DNA from: Pseudomonas kermanshahensis
GTDB taxonomy: Bacteria > Pseudomonadota > Gammaproteobacteria > Pseudomonadales > Pseudomonadaceae
DNA length: 64,000 nucleotides
Reading direction: 5' to 3'
NCBI RefSeq assembly: GCF_014269205.2
Contig: NZ_JABWRY020000001.1
Location: 744,001 to 808,000 of the forward strand
Both the position numbers and the translations under genes were made by a program. Each line of letters begins with the position of its first letter. Positions within the stretch are counted from its first letter, which is position 1. Positions 47,004-54,974 of the stretch are shown in pieces. The notes under the pieces are model-generated. The model worked only from the letters and a program-made list of their open reading frames with translations. It searched no databases and was not told the DNA's origin.

Positions 47004-48506
47004 ATGAGCGACCTCAATAGCGCACCGCAAGACCTGCAACAGGAAGAAAACGCCCTGATCGCCCTGCGCAAGGAAAAACTTGCCGCAGAGCGCGCCAAGG
47101 GCAATGCCTTCCCCAATGACTTCCGTCGCGACAGCTACTGCAACGACCTGCAGAAGCAGTATGCCGACAAGACCAAGGAAGAACTGGAAGCTGCAGCGAT
47201 TCCGGTCAAGGTTGCCGGGCGCATCATGCTCAACCGTGGCTCGTTCATGGTCATCCAGGACATGACTGGCCGCATCCAGGTTTACGTCAACCGCAAGACC
47301 CTGCCGGAAGAAACCCTGGCCGCCGTCAAGACCTGGGACCTGGGCGACATCATCAGCGCCGAGGGCACGCTGGCCCGCTCCGGCAAAGGTGACCTGTACG
47401 TCGAGATGACCAACGTGCGCCTGCTGACCAAGTCGCTGCGCCCGCTGCCCGACAAGCACCATGGCCTGACCGACACCGAGCAGCGCTACCGTCAGCGTTA
47501 CGTCGACCTGATGGTCAACGAAGAAACCCGCCACACCTTCCGTGTTCGCTCCCAGGTGATTTCGCACATCCGCAAGTTCCTGATCGAGCGCGACTTCCTC
47601 GAAGTCGAGACGCCGATGCTGCAGACCATCCCAGGCGGCGCCGCGGCCAAGCCGTTCGAAACCCACCACAACGCCCTGGACATGGCCATGTTCCTGCGCA
47701 TTGCGCCGGAGCTGTACCTCAAGCGTCTGGTAGTCGGTGGTTTCGAGAAAGTCTTCGAGATCAACCGTAACTTCCGTAACGAAGGCGTTTCGACCCGGCA
47801 CAACCCCGAGTTCACCATGCTCGAGTTCTACCAGGCCTACGCTGACTACACCGACAACATGGACCTCACCGAAGAGCTGTTCCGCGAGCTGGCGCAGCTG
47901 GTGCTGGGCAGCACCGACGTGCCGTACGGCGACAAGGTGTTCCACTTCGGCGAGCCGTTCGTGCGCCTGTCGGTGTTCGACTCGATCCTCAAGTACAACC
48001 CTGAGCTGACCGCTGCCGACCTGCAAGACGTCGACCGTGCCCGTGACATCGCCAAAAAGGCCGGTGCCAAGGTGCTGGGCCACGAAGGCCTGGGCAAGCT
48101 GCAAGTGATGATTTTCGAAGAGTTGGTCGAGCACAAGCTGGAGCAGCCGCACTTCATCACCGAGTACCCGTTCGAAGTGTCGCCGCTGGCCCGTCGCAAC
48201 GACGACAACCCGGCCGTGACCGACCGCTTCGAGCTGTTCATCGGTGGCCGCGAAATCGCCAACGCCTACTCCGAGCTGAACGATGCCGAAGACCAGGCTG
48301 AGCGCTTCCTGGCCCAGGTGGCCGAGAAGGATGCTGGTGACGACGAAGCCATGCACTACGATGCCGACTTCGTCCGCGCCCTGGAATACGGCATGCCGCC
48401 AACCGCCGGTGAAGGCATCGGCATCGACCGCCTGGTGATGCTGCTGACCAACTCGCCGTCGATTCGCGATGTGATCCTGTTCCCACATATGCGTCCGCAG
48501 GCCTGA
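47004..48506 (+). CDS. lysS: Lysyl-tRNA synthetase, class II
   Basis: 500 residues. The N-terminal anticodon-binding OB fold is at about 65-150. The class II core has motif 2 in [22 protein letters not shown], written here as FRNEG around 255, and motif 3 [10 protein letters not shown] near the end. It charges tRNA-Lys. It is preceded by prfB at 93 bp and followed by an intrinsic terminator. Confidence 0.97.
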   Translation: MSDLNSAPQDLQQEENALIALRKEKLAAERAKGNAFPNDFRRDSYCNDLQKQYADKTKEELEAAAIPVKVAGRIMLNRGSFMVIQDMTGRIQVYVNRKTLPEETLAAVKTWDLGDIISAEGTLARSGKGDLYVEMTNVRLLTKSLRPLPDKHHGLTDTEQRYRQRYVDLMVNEETRHTFRVRSQVISHIRKFLIERDFLEVETPMLQTIPGGAAAKPFETHHNALDMAMFLRIAPELYLKRLVVGGFEKVFEINRNFRNEGVSTRHNPEFTMLEFYQAYADYTDNMDLTEELFRELAQLVLGSTDVPYGDKVFHFGEPFVRLSVFDSILKYNPELTAADLQDVDRARDIAKKAGAKVLGHEGLGKLQVMIFEELVEHKLEQPHFITEYPFEVSPLARRNDDNPAVTDRFELFIGGREIANAYSELNDAEDQAERFLAQVAEKDAGDDEAMHYDADFVRALEYGMPPTAGEGIGIDRLVMLLTNSPSIRDVILFPHMRPQA

Positions 48507-48515
48507 GTGATCTGA

Positions 48516-48545
48516 GAAAGCCGCCTCTAGGGGCGGCTTTTTCTT
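48516..48545 (+). terminator. Intrinsic terminator after lysS
   Basis: AAAGCCGCC (48517-48525) pairs with GGCGGCTTT (48532-48540), short loop, followed by TTCTT. Confidence 0.88.
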
Positions 48546-48568
48546 GCCTGAAGCCTTATGTTGTCTGC

Positions 48569-48664
48569 ACCGGCCCCTTCGCGGGCAAGCCCGCTCCCAC
48601 AGGTATTGCACTGCCCTCAGGCGCGATACCTGTGGGAGCGGGCTTGCCCGCGAAGGGGCCGGTA
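48569..48664. repeat. REP inverted pair between lysS and the TetR gene
   Basis: Two opposed, near-perfect copies of the element CCGGCCCCTTCGCGGGCAAG with the adjacent CCCGCTCCCACAGG, about 96 bp in total. They can form a long stem-loop. Confidence 0.92.
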
Positions 48665-48694
48665 CAGCCAACACACCGTCCGTGAGGTAACCCC

Positions 48695-49411
48695 GTGACC
48701 CCCGCAATCGCCGAGCAAGGCGCCGCCGGCATCGCCACCGCCGTCGCCGAAAGTGTGCAGTACCAGGGCCGCAAGACCGCCCGCCAAGGCAGCGAGCAGC
48801 GCCGCCAGCTGATCCTCGACGCCGCCATGCGCATCGTCGTGCGCGATGGTGTGCGCGGTGTGCGCCACCGTGCCGTGGCCGCCGAGGCGGGTGTGCCATT
48901 GTCGGCCACCACCTATTACTTCAAGGACATCGAGGACCTGCTCACCGATACCTTCGCCCAGTACGTCGAGCGCAGCGCCGCCTACATGGCCAAGCTCTGG
49001 GCCAACACCGAGGTGGTGCTGCGCCAGATGCTCGCCCAGGGCGATGGCAGCCCGCAGGCGCGAGCGCGGCTGGCCGACGAAGTGGCAAGCATGACCGCTG
49101 ACTATGTGTCGCGTCAGTTGCTCAACCGGCGCGACTTTCTGATGGCCGAGCAGGCCTTCCGCCAGGAGGCACTGCTGTGCCCGCGTTTGGCCGAGCTGGT
49201 GTGCGCCCACGACCAGATTCTGCTGCACGGCACCCGGCAATTGCTGCAGGTGGTCGGCTCACGGCAACCGGAACAAGACGCCCAAATGTTGACGGCGATT
49301 ATCGAGCAGATGGAATATCAGGGCCTGCTCAAGGATGCGAACGCGCAAGCCGATGGGCAGATGCTCGCTATGCTTACCCGTTACCTGCACCTGGTGTTGG
49401 CATCGGCCTGA
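48695..49411 (+). CDS. TetR/AcrR-family transcriptional regulator
   Basis: 238 residues from a GTG with GAGGTAA upstream. The N-terminal HTH (about 30-80) has RRQLILDAAMRIVVRDGVRG and the recognition-helix region AGVPLSATTYYFKDIEDLL, typical of TetR. The C-terminal ligand domain is not assignable. The regulated gene may be the lipoprotein gene 29 bp downstream; no operator palindrome was found next to it except the REP. Confidence 0.93.
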   Translation: MTPAIAEQGAAGIATAVAESVQYQGRKTARQGSEQRRQLILDAAMRIVVRDGVRGVRHRAVAAEAGVPLSATTYYFKDIEDLLTDTFAQYVERSAAYMAKLWANTEVVLRQMLAQGDGSPQARARLADEVASMTADYVSRQLLNRRDFLMAEQAFRQEALLCPRLAELVCAHDQILLHGTRQLLQVVGSRQPEQDAQMLTAIIEQMEYQGLLKDANAQADGQMLAMLTRYLHLVLASA

Positions 49412-49440
49412 GCTGAGACCTTATTTTCAAGGAGAACCTG

Positions 49441-49989
49441 ATGAAAGCCTGGCGTGTGGTGCTGTTGACGCTGTCATTCCTGCTGCTGGGCGGTTGTCTG
49501 GTGACCTTCCATGAGCCCTTGCCGAGCAACCAGGCCGCACCCAAGGCCCTGCTCGGCAAGTGGAGCAGCAAGGACGCCTGGGGTGAACCGCTGAAGCTGT
49601 CGATCAGCCGCAGTGGCGGCGATGCCTACAAGGCGGTGGCCACGGCCAAGGGCAAAGCCCCCGAAGAGTACGTCTTCACCGTCTCGCGCCACGGCAACCG
49701 CTGGTACCTCTCGGCCGGCGTGCCCAAGCGCCTGGGTGGCAATTTCCTGATTGGCGGTTTTGAAGTCGTCGATGGCAAGGAACTGGTGGTGTACAACCTC
49801 GATGTCGAGCAGGTGCAGCAGGCCGTGAAAAACAAAGAGCTGACCGGGCGCAACACCGAAGTGCCGGAAGACAACGGCGAGGGCGTGCTCATCGACAGCC
49901 CCTCGGCGCGGGTGCTGGCCTACCTGGACGACCCAGCCAACTCCGACCTGTTCGTTGAGGTGGCACGCTTCCAGCGCTCCGGCAAGTAA
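49441..49989 (+). CDS. Predicted lipoprotein of unknown function
   Basis: 182 residues. A lipoprotein signal peptide with lipobox LLGG-Cys (Cys19) is followed by a soluble beta-rich domain (LLGKWSSKDAWGEPLKLSIS...YVFTVSRHGNRWYLSAG). The ribosome site AAGGAG precedes the ATG. It has no homologue I can name. It is 29 bp after the TetR gene and probably co-transcribed with it. Confidence 0.85.
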   Translation: MKAWRVVLLTLSFLLLGGCLVTFHEPLPSNQAAPKALLGKWSSKDAWGEPLKLSISRSGGDAYKAVATAKGKAPEEYVFTVSRHGNRWYLSAGVPKRLGGNFLIGGFEVVDGKELVVYNLDVEQVQQAVKNKELTGRNTEVPEDNGEGVLIDSPSARVLAYLDDPANSDLFVEVARFQRSGK

Positions 49990-50032
49990 TGACCTCTGCC
50001 GTCCTTTTCAGGGTGTGAAACTGCAATGTGAT

Positions 50033-50131
50033 CCCGGTAGGAGCAGCCTTGTGCTGCGAAAGGGCCGGTGAGACAACAGATATTTGTTGCCGATAAAGGC
50101 CTCTTCGCAGCACAAGGCTGCTCCTACAGGG
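50033..50131. repeat. REP inverted pair before the DUF1704 gene
   Basis: GTAGGAGCAGCCTTGTGCTG and its inverted partner (AGCACAAGGCTGCTCCTAC) lie about 60 bp apart. The 3' arm ends 20 bp before the DUF1704 ribosome site. Confidence 0.92.
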
Positions 50132-50161
50132 ACCGAGGCCGAGGCAGATAAGGAGTCCCCG

Positions 50162-51439
50162 GTGGACGAGTACCAGCAGACCATACGCGCGCTGTCAGAC
50201 CGCATCGTTGCGGCGCAGACCCCCATCCGCGTACTCGATGCGGTGAAATGGGACGACAACATCCGCCACGGCTTCCTCAAGGCCAAGGGCAAAGAGCCAC
50301 CTGCGGTAGACCGCGCCTATTACCAGTCGCGGCCGCTGTCGTTCGACTCCAGCGCGGTCAAGGCCGAATTCCAGAACATCGAACGTGACATCACTCGCCG
50401 GCTCGGGCAGTTCAACCCGGTCGGGCAGATCATGCGGCGCATGTGCAAGGAATACCGCATGGTGGTGCGCATGCTCGAGGCGCGCGGCACCGAGGACTTC
50501 GGGCTGATCTCGCAGGAGCTGTACGGGGCGGCGTCCGACGCCTTCCACGCCGGTGACCCAACCCTGGCCGACCTGGGCCTGATGCTGTCGGACTACCTGA
50601 ACAACATCGATGGCCGCGGCGACCTCAAGGACGAGCCAAAGAACCTCACCGCCAAAGAGGCCGTGGACATCCTCCAGCGCCGCCTGAACAAGGTGTTCGG
50701 CGAGGCCGAGGAAACCATCCGCGTGTTCGAATCCGACGGTATCGTCGCCGATGCGGCGGCCGGTGCCGACTACATCAAGGTACGTGCCGATGCCATGTTC
50801 AACAGCCGCGACGTGCGTGCGCTGGAGGTGCATGAAGGCCTGGTGCATGTGGGGACCACGCTGAACGGCCTGAACCAGCCGATCTGCACCTTCCTGGCCA
50901 AGGGCCCACCCTCATCGACGGTGACCCAGGAGGGGCTGGCGATCCTCATGGAGGTGATTGCCTTCGCCTCTTACCCCAGCCGGCTGCGCAAGCTCACCAA
51001 CCGTACACGCGCCATCCACATGGTCGAGGAGGGCGCCGACTTCCTCCAGGTGTTCGAATTTTTCCGAGCCCAGGGCTTTGAAATGGCGCAGAGCTACAGC
51101 AATGCCAGCCGAGTGTTCCGCGGCTCGGTGCCCAATGGCTTGCCATTCACCAAGGACTTGTCCTACCTCAAGGGCTTCATCATGGTTTACAACTACATTC
51201 AGTTGGCCGTGAAGAAGGGCAAGCTTGAGCAGATCCCGCTGCTGTTCTGCGGCAAGACCACGCTGGAAGACATGCGCACCTTGCGCCAACTGGTCGAGGA
51301 GGGGCTGGTCGAACCGCCCAAGTACTTGCCCGAACAGTTCCGTGACCTCAACGCACTGTCGGCCTGGATGTGCTTCTCCAACTTCCTCAACCACCTGAGC
51401 CTGGATCGCATTGAAGCCGACTACGCGAACATTCTCTGA
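50162..51439 (+). CDS. DUF1704 (QEGLA motif) putative zinc metallopeptidase
   Basis: 425 residues from the GTG at 50162, preceded six bases earlier by AGGAG; an upstream extension of the frame only reads the REP. The DUF1704 signature is clear: His224-Glu-Gly-Leu-Val-His229 (HExxxH) and, 27 residues on, the eponymous Gln256-Glu257-Gly-Leu-Ala. In eukaryotic relatives (MATCAP tubulin carboxypeptidase) the same HExxxH plus downstream Glu bind zinc. Older bacterial annotation as a flavohaemoglobin expression modulator is weakly founded. The substrate is unknown. No signal peptide, so cytosolic. Confidence 0.88.
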   Translation: MDEYQQTIRALSDRIVAAQTPIRVLDAVKWDDNIRHGFLKAKGKEPPAVDRAYYQSRPLSFDSSAVKAEFQNIERDITRRLGQFNPVGQIMRRMCKEYRMVVRMLEARGTEDFGLISQELYGAASDAFHAGDPTLADLGLMLSDYLNNIDGRGDLKDEPKNLTAKEAVDILQRRLNKVFGEAEETIRVFESDGIVADAAAGADYIKVRADAMFNSRDVRALEVHEGLVHVGTTLNGLNQPICTFLAKGPPSSTVTQEGLAILMEVIAFASYPSRLRKLTNRTRAIHMVEEGADFLQVFEFFRAQGFEMAQSYSNASRVFRGSVPNGLPFTKDLSYLKGFIMVYNYIQLAVKKGKLEQIPLLFCGKTTLEDMRTLRQLVEEGLVEPPKYLPEQFRDLNALSAWMCFSNFLNHLSLDRIEADYANIL

Positions 51440-52334
51440 ACGCTGCCGCCTGCTGGCCCTTGGCGTGCTCCTGTTGGGCCTGAGCGGTTGCAGCAGCCTG
51501 CTGTTCTACCCCGAGCGCGGCCAACCGTTCACCCCGGAGCGGGCCAAGCTCGACTACCGTGACGTCACCTTGACCACTTCGGATGGCGTACGCCTGCATG
51601 GTTGGTGGCTACCGGCCAAGGCCGGGGTCGAGGTCAAGGGCACCGTGTTGCACCTGCACGGCAACGGCGGCAACCTGGCCGGCCATCTGGGCGGCAGCTA
51701 CTGGCTGCCGGAGCAGGGCTACCAGGTGCTGATGGTCGATTACCGGGGCTATGGGTTGTCCCAGGGCAAACCGAGTTTGCCCGAGGTCTATGAAGACCTC
51801 GCGGCGGCCATGGCCTGGCTGGACAAGGCGCCCGAGGTCAAGGGCAAGCCGGTGGTGCTGCTGGGGCAGAGCCTGGGCGGCGCCATGGCCATTCATTACC
51901 TGGCGGCCCACCCTGAGCAGCGCCAGCGCTTCAGCGCGCTGGTGTTCGATGGTGTGCCAGCCAGCTACCGTGCGGTCGGGCGGTTTGCCTTGAGCACTTC
52001 ATGGATGACCTGGCCGCTGCAGGTGCCGCTGTCGTGGCTGGTGCCGGACGGCGACAGCGCGATCCGTTCGATCGAGCGCCTGGACAGCCCGCCGAAGCTG
52101 TTCTTCCACAGCATCGACGACCACCTGGTGCCGCTGGACAACGGCATCCGCCTGTACCAGCACGCGCCGCCGCCGCGGGTGCTGCAGTTGACCCGAGGGG
52201 GCCATGTACAGACCTTCGCCGACCCGGTATGGCGCCAGGTGATGCTGCGCTTCCTCGACGACCCGAGTCATTTCAACGGCCTGCGGCGGCTTGCCGAAGT
52301 GCCCAATTACCCTGACGAGAAGAACAAGCAATGA
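51411..52334 (+). CDS. Lipoprotein alpha/beta hydrolase (BEM46/ABHD-like)
   Basis: 307 residues from a TTG at 51411; no ATG or GTG lies before the signal peptide in this frame. The lipobox is LGLSG-Cys (about residue 26), so it is a lipoprotein. The hydrolase triad is the serine in LGQSLGGAMA, the aspartate in SIDDHLVPL and the histidine in RGGHVQ, with the oxyanion HGNGGN earlier. The start lies 29 bp inside the upstream peptidase gene. Substrate unknown. Confidence 0.87.
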   Translation: MKPTTRTFSERCRLLALGVLLLGLSGCSSLLFYPERGQPFTPERAKLDYRDVTLTTSDGVRLHGWWLPAKAGVEVKGTVLHLHGNGGNLAGHLGGSYWLPEQGYQVLMVDYRGYGLSQGKPSLPEVYEDLAAAMAWLDKAPEVKGKPVVLLGQSLGGAMAIHYLAAHPEQRQRFSALVFDGVPASYRAVGRFALSTSWMTWPLQVPLSWLVPDGDSAIRSIERLDSPPKLFFHSIDDHLVPLDNGIRLYQHAPPPRVLQLTRGGHVQTFADPVWRQVMLRFLDDPSHFNGLRRLAEVPNYPDEKNKQ

Positions 52335-52657
52335 GTGAAGAACGCAACGCCATCCCGCTGATCCTGACCGGCGTCGGCAGCATCATCGTGACGGTGGGGG
52401 CTTTGTGGTACTACGGTTACCTGCATTTCGCCAAGCCTGAAGATGCCCTGTTGCTGCAGGATTTCACCATGCTCAAGACCCTGCCGGGCGAAGACTACAA
52501 AGCCTCCCTCGACCCTGCACCCCAGGTGGCCCAGTGCGTGGACGGTGTGCTGGTGTTGTTCGATACCCAACAGAAAGGCCTGACCGGCGTGTTGGTCGAT
52601 AACCGCAAACGTGCGGTGCGCTGCATGGGGGAAGAGACGCCGCAGCAGGTGCAGTGA
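52331..52657 (+). CDS. Small membrane-anchored protein of unknown function
   Basis: 108 residues. One N-terminal hydrophobic segment (about 9-28, LILTGVGSIIVTVGALWYYG) is followed by a periplasmic domain with two cysteines (AQCVDG and VRCMGE) that could form a disulfide. It overlaps the hydrolase gene by ATGA and is therefore the third member of that operon. I cannot name the family. Confidence 0.82.
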   Translation: MSEERNAIPLILTGVGSIIVTVGALWYYGYLHFAKPEDALLLQDFTMLKTLPGEDYKASLDPAPQVAQCVDGVLVLFDTQQKGLTGVLVDNRKRAVRCMGEETPQQVQ

Positions 52658-52718
52658 GGGTATATGGCTGGAGGGCTATGCCATGCACCTCTCGCCCAAT
52701 AAAAAGCCTTAAGAATGC

Positions 52719-52850
52719 CGGGGCCGCTCTGCGGCCCATCGCGGCACAAGGCCGCTCCCACACCGACCGCGTTATGCCCCTATTTACAGAGCATGCGCGA
52801 ACATTGTGGGAGCGGCCTTGTGCCGCGATGGGCCGCAAAGCGGCCCCAAT
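52719..52850. repeat. REP inverted pair between two convergent transcription units
   Basis: GGGGCCGCTCTGCGGCCCAT with GCGGCACAAGGCCGCTCCCA and a mirrored copy at 52805-52848. It lies in the 264-bp gap between the operon ending at 52657 and the convergent OmpA-like gene; nothing else is seen in the gap. Confidence 0.9.
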
Positions 52851-52921
52851 ACAGGCGATGGATAACGTAAGTGAATAGCATTCCGCTTAGACAGCGGGGC
52901 TTTTCGTCCTACCTGCCAGCC

Positions 52922-53710
52922 TTACTGCGCCTGGCTCACCGAACGCGGTGCAACCGGCTGGTTGTCATTGGAGATGGTCACCTCCACGCGACGGTTCTGC
53001 GCACGGCCCGAGTTGCTGCCGTTGTCAGCCACCGGGTACTCCTTGCCGTAACCCTGGGCGACGATTCGCGCTGGGTCTACGCCAGCACGGATCAGCGCCA
53101 TGCGCACGGCGCCGGCGCGACGCTCGGAGAGGCTCTGGTTGTAGTTGGCCGAGCCGACGCTGTCGGTGTAGCCCTCTACGATGACCTTGCGTTCCGGGTT
53201 CTCTTGGAGGAACTGGGCCAGCTTGGTCACGTTGGGGTAGGCATTGCTCTTGAGTACGGCCTTGTTGAAGTCGAACAGCACGTCGCCGAAGGTGACCAGC
53301 GTACCGCGGTCGGTCTGCTTGGCATTCAGGCTGTCCTGCAGCTTGGCGATTTGCGCGTCGCGGGCATCCAGCTTGGCCTGGGCGCGCTGGGCGGAGGCGT
53401 TTTTCAGTTCGCCTTCAGCCGTACGCAGGGCAATGGTCTGCTTGGCGACTTCGACACGCTGGTTGGTCAGGTAGGCGAGCTGGTCGACCTTTTTCTGGTC
53501 CTCGCGGTCCATGTAGGCCTTGTCAGCTTTGTTCAGCCAATCCTGAGCATCTTTGGTTTCCAGCGCCGCGACTTTGCTCGCCTGCGGGTCGCTTTGCAGC
53601 GCAGAGAAGTTGGTGCGGGCCGATTCAAGGTTGGCGTTCGGGTCGTGCGAGCAGGCTGCAAGACCGACGCTCAGGGCCAGCAGGGCGGGAATCATGACGT
53701 GTTTGCGCAT
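52922..53710 (-). CDS. OmpA-family peptidoglycan-binding lipoprotein
   Basis: 262 residues from the ATG at 53708-53710, eight bases after AAGGA; earlier ATGs are worse placed. Lipobox LAAC. A DUF4398-like coiled region (about 25-130, rich in Ala/Lys/Gln) is followed by an OmpA C-domain with LVTFGDVLFDFNKAVL, VIVEGYTDSVGS and NQSLSERRAGAV, carrying the Asp and Arg that hold diaminopimelate. It links the outer membrane to peptidoglycan. It is the second gene after a DUF4398 lipoprotein. Confidence 0.93.
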   Translation of the reverse strand: MRKHVMIPALLALSVGLAACSHDPNANLESARTNFSALQSDPQASKVAALETKDAQDWLNKADKAYMDREDQKKVDQLAYLTNQRVEVAKQTIALRTAEGELKNASAQRAQAKLDARDAQIAKLQDSLNAKQTDRGTLVTFGDVLFDFNKAVLKSNAYPNVTKLAQFLQENPERKVIVEGYTDSVGSANYNQSLSERRAGAVRMALIRAGVDPARIVAQGYGKEYPVADNGSNSGRAQNRRVEVTISNDNQPVAPRSVSQAQ

Positions 53711-53760
53711 AGTGTTCATCCTTTGATCGAGTGCGAAGGCTAAGGGTGGCGGGGCAGGGC

Positions 53761-54159
53761 TCACTGAGCGCTGCGCAGGCCTTCCTCACGTACGTCCTGA
53801 ACGCCCTGGCGGGCATCCTGCACGGCCTTCTGGGCCTTGGCCGCCTGAGCCTTGCGTTCGGCGAGGCGGGCGTCCCATTCGGCTTGTTCGGCCAGACGCT
53901 TGGCGTCGTCGTACTTTTTGTCGTGCATGGCGATTTCGGCTTGCTTGAACTTGTCCTGCGCCGCTTTCATTTCCACCGCGGCGAACTCGGTGCCGCCGGC
54001 ACTGACCGCAGAGTTCACGGCAGACTGGGTAACGGCATACTGCTCGGTGGGCGGGTTGCCCGCACAGCCGGCCAGGACCAGGCTACTGCCCAGGGCCAGC
54101 GCGGCCAGCTTGAACCCGCGCACATGAGTGGATGACGGTTTGAAAGTGCGGGTCTTCAT
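53761..54159 (-). CDS. DUF4398 lipoprotein
   Basis: 132 residues from the ATG at 54157-54159 (GGAG nine bases upstream). Lipobox LVLAGC. The rest is a charged helical stretch (AAQDKFKQAEIAMHDKKYDDA, then AERKAQAAKAQKAVQDA), which fits DUF4398. Only 50 bp separates it from the OmpA-like gene, which carries a similar helical part, so the two may form a paralogous pair that works together in the envelope. Confidence 0.88.
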   Translation of the reverse strand: MKTRTFKPSSTHVRGFKLAALALGSSLVLAGCAGNPPTEQYAVTQSAVNSAVSAGGTEFAAVEMKAAQDKFKQAEIAMHDKKYDDAKRLAEQAEWDARLAERKAQAAKAQKAVQDARQGVQDVREEGLRSAQ

Positions 54160-54358
54160 GGTGGTCAGCTCCATTGGATCACTCCTGATAACGACGATGT
54201 CCGTAGCAGTCCATCGCTGAATCCCTGACAGTTACCGTGCGCTTCAGCTGAACGGTGCACGAGGGCAGTGTGCAGGGTTTTAGCGTGATGGCTAATTGCT
54301 CGGACTCAGGCGTTTTTCGAATGGTTCAGAAAAAAATCCCTTAAACGGGTAAGTTTTT

Positions 54359-54374
54359 CTGACTGATCAGTCAG
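54359..54374. promoter_or_regulatory. Perfect 16-bp palindrome, candidate operator
   Basis: CTGACTGATCAGTCAG, fully self-complementary, 200 bp upstream of the DUF4398-OmpA-like operon and within the 290-bp gene-free stretch 54160-54449. The size and symmetry fit a TetR-type operator. The rest of this gap holds only the hairpin below. Confidence 0.5.
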
Positions 54375-54411
54375 TGAGTTTTGTGCGGAACTTTCACGTT
54401 CAGGCGGGGTA

Positions 54412-54434
54412 TTCCGGGCCTTGCAGGCCCGGAA
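54412..54434 (-). terminator. Hairpin after the 114-residue conserved protein gene
   Basis: TTCCGGGCC (54412-54420) pairs perfectly with GGCCCGGAA (54426-54434), loop of five, 15 bp past the stop at 54450 on the minus strand. No T-run follows, so termination is plausible but not certain. Confidence 0.5.
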
Positions 54435-54449
54435 CAGTGTGCATCGTGG

Positions 54450-54794
54450 CTATTTTTCGCTGTCGTCAGCGGTGCTGCTCAGCTCATGCAAGTGGTGCCG
54501 GGACAACGACAGAAAACGCGGGGTAGGGCCGACATCTTCGAACAAAGGGTCGCCTTCTTCATCGGTGGCGATCACTTGGCTCCCCTTTACATAGGGGAAG
54601 CTGGCCTCGATTTCCTCGAGGGCCGCCGCCACCAATTCGCCGAGCAGTTCTTCGGCGGTGCGCTTGGGGTACATGTCGATCAGCGCGGCCAGGCGCGCCT
54701 CGGACTCCAGGTCCAGATGCAGCACATGGCCAGTACGGCTGAGGGTGCCTGCGGCATTCTGTTCCCAGTGCTGGGCGAGTTCACGGATTTTCAT
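54450..54794 (-). CDS. Conserved protein of unknown function (Pseudomonas, near ppc)
   Basis: 114 residues from the ATG at 54792-54794, preceded by AGAGG; the frame is open further upstream without a good start. Features: [20 protein letters not shown] at the start, an acidic helical middle ([22 protein letters not shown]) and [18 protein letters not shown] near the end. I recall such proteins being labelled pilin assembly protein, but nothing in the sequence supports that name. It is divergent from ppc. Confidence 0.8.
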   Translation of the reverse strand: MKIRELAQHWEQNAAGTLSRTGHVLHLDLESEARLAALIDMYPKRTAEELLGELVAAALEEIEASFPYVKGSQVIATDEEGDPLFEDVGPTPRFLSLSRHHLHELSSTADDSEK

Positions 54795-54974
54795 GATGAC
54801 CTCTGTCAACGCCTCGAAAGGCTGCATTGCATCGGAGTGCTCTGCTTGCACTTTAGTTTGCTTTGCCGATCACGGCTTGCCCTTAGGCTTGCTATCGGCG
54901 CGCGGCTGGGGGCACTCTTGGCCCAGTGCTGTTTCCTGAACGAGTGCGCCAAGGCTGCGCTACAGAGAGGGCCA

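Noticed and set aside
50084..50161. N-terminal extension of the DUF1704 protein
   Set aside because: It reads the REP element and lacks a ribosome site; the GTG at 50162 is well supported.
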